Assembly (NCBI GenBank): GCA_964392365.1
Contig: CAYMPH010000003.1
Span: 62,001-126,000 of the forward strand
DNA: 64,000 nt
Reading direction: 5' to 3'
Source of the DNA: CAYMPH01 sp964392365
GTDB taxonomy: Bacteria > Spirochaetota > UBA4802 > UBA5550
Position 1 is the stretch's first letter. Every line of letters begins with the position of its first letter. The position numbers were made by a program, and so were the translations under genes. The notes below the pieces were generated by a model. That model ran no database searches. It was given only the letters and a program-made list of their open reading frames with translations, and had not been told where the DNA came from. Below, one piece after another: positions 44,740 to 52,833 of the stretch.

Positions 44740-44835
44740 AAATTACTGCTGGAGCAGGGCATATCTCGGGATGAGGAGGGTGCGAGTAGAACTTATCGCC
44801 TGGCGAGCGGAGCCGAACCAGGCACCGGGTAATAA
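44740..44835. other. GC-rich block with a hairpin between miaB and the phosphatase gene
   Basis: This ~95-bp stretch is much more GC-rich than its surroundings (GGGATGAGGAGGGTGCGAG, then GGCGAGCGGAGCCGAA). It contains a 6-bp stem GCCTGG/CCAGGC (44798-44803 with 44818-44823) with 14 bases between. No good ORF is present. It may be a repeat unit or a small structured RNA; function unknown. Confidence 0.35.
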
Positions 44836-44904
44836 AAAATAAATTGCATTTCTTTAACAAGCATTATATAATGATCATATAACAGATAGGAAATTTAATT
44901 ATTT

Positions 44905-46866
44905 ATGCGGCTTAAATTTATTAAATTATACATAATGATTTTTTTATTAGCCGCATGCGAAGTTTTTGCCGGTACGGAAATCGATTTATCCGGTACCTGG
45001 AAATACTGCCTGATAAATTCGGAAACGGATTACCCGCCATCTGATAATACCATATGGCATTCAGTCCAATTGCCCAATAGAAGACTATTTGAAATAATTG
45101 CTGAAAAAAATAATATTTCCAGGGGATATGTACTATATAGAAAAACAGTTAAGATAAACAACACCTCCTCAGACAATCTGGTCTTTCAGGCTGGAGAGAT
45201 AATGAACACTGATATAGTCTATTTCAATGGGAAAAAAATCGGGAATACCGGTATATTCCCGCCTGACTTTAAATCAGGATGGTCTAAATTCCGCAATTAT
45301 CCCATACATGCAGAATTTTTAATCAATGGAGAAAACTGTATAGATATCATTAATTATTTTAATGCTGAACTATGGTTTATTTCGCCGATCCGGATAATTG
45401 ATGAAGAACACGGCAACTTTGAATTCATGTATAAAAATTTTATACAGATAGAATTTATTCATGCTTTATGGATTCTTCTGTTGAGTTTTTCACTATTATT
45501 CATAACAATATACCTGAAAAGAAAAAAGGAGATTGTGTATTTATATTACGCAAGTGCAACCTTTTTACTTTCTGATATGACGATTCTTCAGTTTGTTGAA
45601 AATCTCTATCCATATCTTCCCTTATCTTCAAATACAATATTCAAAATATGCGCTATAGGTCTTATTTTTTTCCCGCCTTTTCTTGCTTTCTTTTTCAGAA
45701 GTTATTTAAATGTTGATGTTAAATGGAAAAGAATATCGATATATCTTTTTCTGCCGGTTACTTTTGCTTTGCTTATGTCATTGTCTCAGGACCGTTACTA
45801 TATTATTCTCTGGAGAAATATTTTCCTGCTGCTTATTCCTTTGTACATTGTGGATATTGTCATTGTTTCCATCCGCCAGCTCATTTCCGGAAATAAAAAA
45901 GGGCGTATGCTTTTTATTACACTTCTCCCTGTTTTTATTTTTGGTATATACGATATTCTCGTATTCAGCCTTCATGTATTTGAAGGAGGCGTTCCGCTTT
46001 ATCCGATTGGAGTTCCTTTTATGCTGATCCTAATAGGACTTCAGCTCGTAAACAGGTTTATTTATAATCTCAATACTTCTGAGCAGCTTAATACTATACT
46101 GCTGGAAAAGATGGAAGAGGGTAAACGGCTGGCACGCCTTGAAAATGAAATTTCCATAGCAAGAAAAATTCAGCTCGCTAATGTTCCTGAAACACTTCCT
46201 GAATTAAGCGCATTCGGCATAGGAGTAAAATATATCCCGGCAGATAATATAAGCGGTGATTTTTATAATTTCCATTTTCCTGAACAGGATAAGATCGGAG
46301 TACTCATTGCTGATGTATCCGGTCATGGAATACCTGCCTCTTTAATAGCCTCAATGGTTAAAATTCTATTCAGTACACTCGCTCCAGTATATGCAAATCC
46401 GGATCTGTTTATTAAAGGCCTGAACAGGCATCTCTTTGATAAGATGGAAGGCAATTTCCTGACAGCAGGATATTGTTATATCAGCGCATTAGAAAAAAAA
46501 GCAAAATTCGCACGTGCCGGTCATGAACTGCTGCTCCATATATCTTGTAAAAACAATGAAGCTGAGCTGCATCAATATAAACCCCGTGGAATGATTATTG
46601 GATTCAAGCCGGAAATAGATCTGGAAACTTTTGAGTTCAATATAGATTCAGGTGACAGAATAATTCTATATACTGATGGTCTGGTTGAAGTTCATAACGA
46701 AAGGAGAGAGATATTCGGACAGGAAAGGCTGAATGCTTTTTTTATGAAGGCTAGAAATCTTCCTATAAATGAAACAATAGAATTGATTTACAATGCTTTA
46801 AGCGAATGGAATTCTTTCAAAGCTTTCGATGATGATTTTACACTAATCATCATCGACATTCTATGA
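44905..46866 (+). CDS. 7TMR-DISM sensor with SpoIIE-type PP2C phosphatase output (paralog 1)
   Basis: 653 residues. Signal peptide, then a galactose-binding-like extracellular domain (about 25-170, WKYCLINSE, VLYRKTVKINN, YFNGKKIGNTG), seven membrane helices (about 190-385), a short coiled coil (about 400-430) and a SpoIIE/RsbU phosphatase. The metal motifs NISGDFYNF and ADVSGHGIPASLIASM are intact, and it ends AFDDDFTLIIIDIL. Such proteins dephosphorylate anti-sigma antagonists in partner-switching systems. A decayed relative of its C-terminus is at 23422-23610. Confidence 0.9.
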   Translation: MRLKFIKLYIMIFLLAACEVFAGTEIDLSGTWKYCLINSETDYPPSDNTIWHSVQLPNRRLFEIIAEKNNISRGYVLYRKTVKINNTSSDNLVFQAGEIMNTDIVYFNGKKIGNTGIFPPDFKSGWSKFRNYPIHAEFLINGENCIDIINYFNAELWFISPIRIIDEEHGNFEFMYKNFIQIEFIHALWILLLSFSLLFITIYLKRKKEIVYLYYASATFLLSDMTILQFVENLYPYLPLSSNTIFKICAIGLIFFPPFLAFFFRSYLNVDVKWKRISIYLFLPVTFALLMSLSQDRYYIILWRNIFLLLIPLYIVDIVIVSIRQLISGNKKGRMLFITLLPVFIFGIYDILVFSLHVFEGGVPLYPIGVPFMLILIGLQLVNRFIYNLNTSEQLNTILLEKMEEGKRLARLENEISIARKIQLANVPETLPELSAFGIGVKYIPADNISGDFYNFHFPEQDKIGVLIADVSGHGIPASLIASMVKILFSTLAPVYANPDLFIKGLNRHLFDKMEGNFLTAGYCYISALEKKAKFARAGHELLLHISCKNNEAELHQYKPRGMIIGFKPEIDLETFEFNIDSGDRIILYTDGLVEVHNERREIFGQERLNAFFMKARNLPINETIELIYNALSEWNSFKAFDDDFTLIIIDIL

Positions 46867-46926
46867 AAGACTTTTAGTTTCCAATAACTGCAGCATGATT
46901 ACTGTTTCAATATATAAATCCTTTGT

Positions 46927-47355
46927 TTATTTTCCAGTCAGATATTCTTTTAAATTTTTTTTGATCTTGTCAAATTCAGTATAATACTCAGCATTCCATT
47001 CTTTATACATTACATTACCGTGCGGATTAGGTTCAAGCATAAGTTTGTAGCTTTTATCTTTTGCCAGAAATGTTATTTCGCTTCTATAGGAAACACCCCT
47101 GTACTGCATCAGCTCTGAGCAGACAACAATTTTCCCCATGTCCCTGTTTGAAAATTTAATAGTTTTATTCGGTGAAGAATAATAAACGGAGAACCATTGA
47201 AGAGCCTTATCAAAAATATCACCTTTGTTCAAATCCAGATTTTCAACTGTCTGAAGCCGGCTTAAATCAGGCTCATCGCCCGCATAAGCTTTTTTTACAG
47301 AAATAAATCCAAAAAAAATAATTGCTATTACAGCAAATAAAAAAATTTTTTTCAT
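46927..47355 (-). CDS. Small secreted protein, possibly DUF4468-like
   Basis: 142 residues with a signal peptide ending near AYA. The mature part (KALQWFSVYYSSPNKTIKFSNRD, then GKIVVCSE and YRSEITFLAKDKSYKL) resembles DUF4468 proteins with a TBP-like fold, known mainly from Bacteroidota and some spirochaetes. Function unknown. It lies between two phosphatase genes but on the opposite strand. Confidence 0.65.
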   Translation of the reverse strand: MKKIFLFAVIAIIFFGFISVKKAYAGDEPDLSRLQTVENLDLNKGDIFDKALQWFSVYYSSPNKTIKFSNRDMGKIVVCSELMQYRGVSYRSEITFLAKDKSYKLMLEPNPHGNVMYKEWNAEYYTEFDKIKKNLKEYLTGK

Positions 47356-47686
47356 TTCAGATCTCCATTGAATTTAATAAATTTTAAAAATCCGCATTAA
47401 AAAAAATCTGCAGTATGCATAAATATATATATAGTTATAATTTTTGTATATAGCGTATAATGGTGATTAATTTTTGAAAAAATGGTGAAATTATATTGAT
47501 GAATTATTTTAAATATCATCTCCTCATGAAGGATAATTGGAGTTTAAACCAGTCATTTGAAAACGTATCCTGTTTAAATAATTATTGACTCGCGAAAACT
47601 AATCATGGCATATATCAATATGACTTTATTAAAAAAATTGATGGTTATCATATTTATGCCTGTATCTGCACAACTCGATAATTTAT
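47356..47686. other. Intergenic region between divergent genes
   Basis: About 330 bp of AT-rich sequence. TTGACT near 47586 with an AT-rich block about 18 bp downstream could be a promoter for the phosphatase gene. No gene, hairpin or repeat could be supported. Confidence 0.3.
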
Positions 47687-49783
47687 ATGAATAAACTTAT
47701 AGCAGAAAAATTTAAAGCTGTTTTATTTGCCGCGGCGGTCATTTTATTGATGACATCTGTTTGCACGTATGCCGCAGCTGCGACAATAATACTTGATGAC
47801 CTGAAAGAATCTTATGATATTTCCAATGCACTCGATGTTCACATAGATTATCAGGGCAATCTATCTTTGAACGAGCTCCAGAAAAAATCTTTTCCGGAAC
47901 CGCCGGGCTTTTGGATATCAGGAAAAAACACTTTCGGATTTACCCGGGCAGCTGTATGGGCGCGTTTCTCAGTAATCAACAAGCGGTCATCCAGTGAAGA
48001 ACTATACCTGATCCTTGATCTGCCGTTGTGCGACAGTATAGAATTTTACAAACAGGAAACCGGCGGATCTTACAGCATGATTGAAACAGGCGATCTGAAA
48101 CCTTTCAGCCAAAGGGAAATAACGCGCCATAATTTTATCTTTCACATCAATCCCGCGAATAACACTGTCCAGACATATTACATAAGACTTAAATCACAGG
48201 ACAGCATGATGCTGCCATTATCAATCGTTACACGCAAAGGTTTTCAGACATATGAATGGCAGAGTTCATTTTTATTCGGGATTTATTACGGGATACTGCT
48301 CATAATGATACTCTACAATCTCTTTATTTTTTTCTCCACCCGGGATATCACGTATTTTTATTATATTCTCTATGCTCTTGCATATTTCTTTTTCCAGATG
48401 AACTATAACGGGCTGAGCTACAGGTACCTGTGGCCGGAAAATCCATGGTGGAACAGCCACTCTATTTCATTTTTTACAGGAATCGGGCTGCTCTTCGGTC
48501 TTATGTTCGCGAGAACCTTTATGAATTTTAAAAAAGTAGTTCCTCAATTGGATAGATTGATGCTGCTGCTCATTTCGGCAAACGTAACAAGCTGCTTCAT
48601 CTCGCTATTCTTACAGCCGGGATATGGACTTGTTGTAATGAACGGTCTTGCTGCACTTTCCAGTCTTATCCTGCTCGCAGGAGCCTTTATCAGCCTTAAA
48701 AAAGGGTATACTCCTTCACGATTTTTTCTTACCGCGTGGATGTTTTTTCTTGCCGGTGTTATCGGGGTTGCGCTGCTAAATCTCGGATTTATTCCTTATA
48801 ATGTTATAGTAAACTATTCATCGCAAATCGGCTCAGCTGCAGAAATCACATTGTTATCAATCGCACTGGCAGACAGGATAAATGTAATTAAACGGGAGCA
48901 CTTTTATGCCCAGGAAAAGATAATCAGCATGCAGAATCAAACCAGGGAGACCCTTGAAAAGCTGGTGTCCGAACGTACTTATGAGCTCGAAATCGAAAAA
49001 AACAAACTGCACGACCACAATGAAGTAATGATCAAGGATCTTAAAATGGCAAAAAGGATACAGCAGAAGTTTATCCCGTCCCGAAGCCCAGTTGATTTTA
49101 TCGCATCATTTTATAAACCGATGGAACTCGTAGGTGGAGATTTTTATGATTTTGTCAGGTTCAGGGACCAAAACATTGTTGGTATTTTTCTCAGCGATGT
49201 TTCAGGCCATGGGGTACCGGCCGCATTTATTACCTCAATGATAAAGTCAGTCATTCTCGAAGGAAGCAGCAGACGTGAAGATCCAGCCGGTCTTCTAAAC
49301 TTCATTAATGAAATTCTTTATGGTCAGACCGCAGACAACTTTGTAACCGCGTTCTATTGCGTATATAACTCATCCACCAGGGAACTGCTTTATGCCAATG
49401 CGGGTCATCCCTTTCCGTACATTATTCAGGAAAGCGGCATCACGACACTCGGAGGCCGACGCCATCCGCCTCTTGCTGCGTTCAGCAGGGAGAGGCTTGC
49501 AATGAAAGGAAAGATACTGGAGAACACCAGGGTTACTCTTGCGCCCGGTTCGAGGCTGCTGCTCTATACTGATGGAATAACTGAAGCACAGAACGAACAG
49601 AACCCGTCCGAATTTTATGAAACAGGGGGACTTGAACATGCGCTTATGAAATACAGGTCCCTGCCATGCAGTAATTTTCTGCAGTCTGTCTATGAAAGTC
49701 TTATCGAATACCGTGGATCAGATAATTTTGATGATGATGTATGCCTAATCTGTATCGAGATTCCTGAAATGGCCGAGGAATAA
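47687..49783 (+). CDS. 7TMR-DISM sensor with SpoIIE-type PP2C phosphatase output (paralog 2)
   Basis: 698 residues. Signal peptide, a 7TMR-DISMED2 extracellular domain (about 55-190, FTRAAVWARFSVINK, LYLILDLPLCDSIEFY), seven membrane helices (about 195-395), a coiled coil (about 405-455) and a SpoIIE phosphatase with ELVGGDFYDF and SDVSGHGVPAAFITSM, ending in FDDDVCLICIEI. Metal-binding residues appear intact. It differs from the 44905 gene in its sensor type, so the two probably respond to different signals. Confidence 0.92.
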   Translation: MNKLIAEKFKAVLFAAAVILLMTSVCTYAAAATIILDDLKESYDISNALDVHIDYQGNLSLNELQKKSFPEPPGFWISGKNTFGFTRAAVWARFSVINKRSSSEELYLILDLPLCDSIEFYKQETGGSYSMIETGDLKPFSQREITRHNFIFHINPANNTVQTYYIRLKSQDSMMLPLSIVTRKGFQTYEWQSSFLFGIYYGILLIMILYNLFIFFSTRDITYFYYILYALAYFFFQMNYNGLSYRYLWPENPWWNSHSISFFTGIGLLFGLMFARTFMNFKKVVPQLDRLMLLLISANVTSCFISLFLQPGYGLVVMNGLAALSSLILLAGAFISLKKGYTPSRFFLTAWMFFLAGVIGVALLNLGFIPYNVIVNYSSQIGSAAEITLLSIALADRINVIKREHFYAQEKIISMQNQTRETLEKLVSERTYELEIEKNKLHDHNEVMIKDLKMAKRIQQKFIPSRSPVDFIASFYKPMELVGGDFYDFVRFRDQNIVGIFLSDVSGHGVPAAFITSMIKSVILEGSSRREDPAGLLNFINEILYGQTADNFVTAFYCVYNSSTRELLYANAGHPFPYIIQESGITTLGGRRHPPLAAFSRERLAMKGKILENTRVTLAPGSRLLLYTDGITEAQNEQNPSEFYETGGLEHALMKYRSLPCSNFLQSVYESLIEYRGSDNFDDDVCLICIEIPEMAEE

Positions 49784-49835
49784 TAAAAGTCTCAACCTGT
49801 ATTTGAAAATTTAAAAATTACAAAAGGAGAAAATA

Positions 49836-50828
49836 TTGTCTAATCTTTACACTCCGGCAGCCTTTCAGGGGATAGGGAAAACCAGGGATTACTTCGAAGG
49901 ATGGTACTTTAAGATTGTGGATAAGTACGAGAAGAAAGCTCTGGCTGTTATATCCGGGATTTCATTTTCTAAAGACAGCACAAAAAGTCATGCCTTTGTC
50001 ATGGTCTTTGATGCCCGGAACCATAAAATGACCTACTTTAAATATGGTGTAAATGAATATTGGGCAAACTCTACAAAGTTTGAAATAAAAATCGGGAAAA
50101 ACTTTTTCAGCTCTGAACAGCTTAAACTTGATCTGGGTGACGAAGTTAATAAGATTTTTGCTGATATAAAAATGAGCAATACAATACCGTGGCCGGTTTC
50201 GGTTTTTTCACCCGGTGTTATGGGGTGGTACAGATTTGTGCCTTTCATGGAATGCTATCATGCAAATATCAGCTTTGATAATATTATAGATGGATTTATA
50301 GAATTAAACGGGGAAAAGACTGATTTAAAAGAAGGGAAGGGATATATTGAAAAAGACTGGGGTATTTCCATGCCGCAGGCCTGGATCTGGATGCAGACAA
50401 ATCATTTTAATGAACCGGGAGTTTCGTTATTCGGATCAATAGCAAAAATACCATGGCTGGGAAGATATTTTACCGGCTACATATTCGGATTTCTTCTCAG
50501 AGGAAAGCTTCATAAATTCACAACATATAATGGCTCCAGAGTGGAAAAACTTTTTGTAAATGATGACTATATAGAAATACTCGTGGAAAATAAGGAATCA
50601 TATCTTGAAATAAAAGCAGAAAGGACAGAAGGAGTGGAGCTTCCTGCACCTGAAAAGGGAGAAATGATATCAAGAGTAAATGAGTCGCTTTCTTCAAAAA
50701 TTGAAATAAATTTTTATAGAAAAATTTCAAAGGGCAGGGACTTGATATTCTCAGGAACAGGGAGGAACGCAGGTCTAGAGTTTGTCGGAGATGTAGGAGT
50801 TCTGTTAAAAGGTTTAAAGTTAAATTGA
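49836..50828 (+). CDS. Tocopherol-cyclase-like protein
   Basis: 330 residues. The motifs DYFEGWYFK near the N-terminus and GYIEKDWGISMPQAWIWMQ near residue 170, followed by SLFGSIAKIPW, match the tocopherol cyclase family. Bacterial members outside cyanobacteria are mostly uncharacterised, so lipid modification is only a guess. Translation starts at TTG 49836, preceded by AAAAGGAG at a good distance; there is no closer ATG. No signal peptide. Confidence 0.8.
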   Translation: MSNLYTPAAFQGIGKTRDYFEGWYFKIVDKYEKKALAVISGISFSKDSTKSHAFVMVFDARNHKMTYFKYGVNEYWANSTKFEIKIGKNFFSSEQLKLDLGDEVNKIFADIKMSNTIPWPVSVFSPGVMGWYRFVPFMECYHANISFDNIIDGFIELNGEKTDLKEGKGYIEKDWGISMPQAWIWMQTNHFNEPGVSLFGSIAKIPWLGRYFTGYIFGFLLRGKLHKFTTYNGSRVEKLFVNDDYIEILVENKESYLEIKAERTEGVELPAPEKGEMISRVNESLSSKIEINFYRKISKGRDLIFSGTGRNAGLEFVGDVGVLLKGLKLN

Positions 50829-50908
50829 TATTTTCAGTTAGCAGACAGATTTTCAAAATTAAAAATAAAAATTTCTAATATAATTATTTAGGAAATTGAT
50901 TTCTTTAA

Positions 50909-52000
50909 ATGGATAATATAATAAAAAATATACAAAGATTTCAATCTATCGATGCACTCCGCGGTTTGGCTGTAATTTTTATGATTATGCAGCATTTAAT
51001 CAGCTGGCTCTGGATCGAACCCATTGTTTCCCAGGATGTGCTTTTTCAGAAATCCATTCTTCTTGGATTGATGAATATCTCAGGGCTTCTTGCTGCACCG
51101 GTATTTATATCGCTATCCGGATTCGGAGCAGTATATCTTTTTAACAAATCCGGAAATTATTCTGTCATTATTAAAAGAGGCATATTGTACCTTTTTATTG
51201 GTTATTTTTTGAATATATCAGCATTTCACTGGTTCAGGCCAGCATCATGGTTTGTGCTTCATCTGATAGGATTTTCACTTATAGTTTTTCCATTGCTGAA
51301 CAGATTGCGAACAGCAGTTTTAATTCCATTTTTTTTTGTGACTTTAATCACAGCAGGTTTATTACAGGGAGCTGTCAATTCCCCGCTTATATTAAATGAC
51401 TTTTTTTTGTCTAATGTCAGAGAGCCTTTTGATGTGATAAGAATAATATTTATCAATGGTCATTTCCCTGTATTTCCGTGGATCGGCTTATTTTCACTGG
51501 GCATGTTTTCTGCAAGATTGCTTTTGTCCGGCAGGAGCGGACTGGCAGGAATTACAGGCGTTGTTTTGGTTGCTCTCGGGAGTACTTTAGGTATTATGTA
51601 CAATTCAGGATATCCCTTTGCAACCTACGGACCGTATTACAGGTTTTTTGTGACGGTCCCTTATTTTTTTCCGCCAATGCCGCCTGCAATACTTGTTTTG
51701 TCCGGCCTGTCTATTTTGATGATGAGTATATTTTACTATTTTAATTATAAAATGATTAACCTGAGCCGGCCCATTGCGAATCTAGGAAGAATAACATTAT
51801 CTGTTTTTATAGTTCATATTCTAATATTCGAAGAGATCAGCAGAATTTTTGGTTTTTACAAGGTGTTTGGGAACTCTATGACTATTTTAGCAATATCTTT
51901 AACACTTTTTTCCTTGATAATTCTGGCACTTGTATGGAAAAAGATTGATTTTAATTACGGATTTGAGTATATTCTAAAAAAGTTATCAAAATTAAGTTGA
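50909..52000 (+). CDS. HGSNAT/DUF1624-like membrane acyltransferase
   Basis: 363 residues with about ten hydrophobic segments. The start RFQSIDALRGLAVIFMIMQH is the signature of the DUF1624/heparan-alpha-glucosaminide acetyltransferase-like family, including the conserved His after the first helix. Members transfer acyl groups to sugars across the membrane; the substrate here is unknown. It is about 80 bp after the tocopherol-cyclase-like gene. Confidence 0.82.
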   Translation: MDNIIKNIQRFQSIDALRGLAVIFMIMQHLISWLWIEPIVSQDVLFQKSILLGLMNISGLLAAPVFISLSGFGAVYLFNKSGNYSVIIKRGILYLFIGYFLNISAFHWFRPASWFVLHLIGFSLIVFPLLNRLRTAVLIPFFFVTLITAGLLQGAVNSPLILNDFFLSNVREPFDVIRIIFINGHFPVFPWIGLFSLGMFSARLLLSGRSGLAGITGVVLVALGSTLGIMYNSGYPFATYGPYYRFFVTVPYFFPPMPPAILVLSGLSILMMSIFYYFNYKMINLSRPIANLGRITLSVFIVHILIFEEISRIFGFYKVFGNSMTILAISLTLFSLIILALVWKKIDFNYGFEYILKKLSKLS

Positions 52001-52057
52001 TAAAATGGCATATTATAAATAAACTAATTATTAATATAATTTTATGGAGGATTTAAT

Positions 52058-52786
52058 ATGAAATTTTATAAATATATTCCCTTCACTTTAAGCCTTGCAT
52101 TGATCATACTCTTTGCATCATGTGCCTCTGACAATACCACCACGGTAACATTTGACCTTATACGTCATGATATTAGCATGAATAAAAAAGTCATGCCGGC
52201 TGATAGCATTGTCGATCGTTTTTTAATGTTATTTAGCGGAAAGGCATGGGCAAAGGGATGGACATCTGATTATACAACTTTCACAATAACAATATCTGCT
52301 GCAGATATGACATCTATTACTGCAAATATACCAAATGGTGCAACATCTTATACTATCCAGGTACCTTCAGGATCTCAAAGAAATTTTAGATTGGTTACTG
52401 GTGGATCAACTGGATTTAATGTTCCTAAAAATTGGGGCGGCGGTGCAAATAAAGATTTAGCCCCTGGCGATGATGTGAAATTAACGATACGGATGCTGCC
52501 GTTATCAAAAATTACTGTAACACAAGGCGGAACAGGTACTTTGAATTTATCCTGGGAAGGTTCTTCTTCGATTAATTTTGCATATCCTGGATTAGCAACT
52601 GGATTTAATATCTATAGAGCAGGATCATTAGATGGACCATATCAATTAATACAATCAAATTTAAGCGGAAGCACCACAAGTGATAACGGATTACAAACCG
52701 GTAAACGTTACTATTATAAAGTAAGCGTTATTACAACATATGGAGAAGGAATAATGTGTGATGCCGATAATAATGTTTCACTTTAA
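52058..52786 (+). CDS. Lipoprotein with C-terminal FN3-like domain
   Basis: 242 residues. The lipobox is LFASCAS. The middle (about 65-150) has a beta-rich domain with FTITISAADMTSITANIP and SYTIQVPSGSQRNF. The C-terminal ~90 residues (LNLSWEGSSS, GFNIYRAGSLDGPYQLI, YYYKVSVITTYGEG) form a fibronectin type III-like domain. TGGAGGAT precedes the ATG. Function unknown; probably surface or periplasmic. Confidence 0.8.
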   Translation: MKFYKYIPFTLSLALIILFASCASDNTTTVTFDLIRHDISMNKKVMPADSIVDRFLMLFSGKAWAKGWTSDYTTFTITISAADMTSITANIPNGATSYTIQVPSGSQRNFRLVTGGSTGFNVPKNWGGGANKDLAPGDDVKLTIRMLPLSKITVTQGGTGTLNLSWEGSSSINFAYPGLATGFNIYRAGSLDGPYQLIQSNLSGSTTSDNGLQTGKRYYYKVSVITTYGEGIMCDADNNVSL

Positions 52787-52833
52787 TTTTTATGGATCTT
52801 TCCAGAAATATAATTTATCTGATCACAGCTGAA

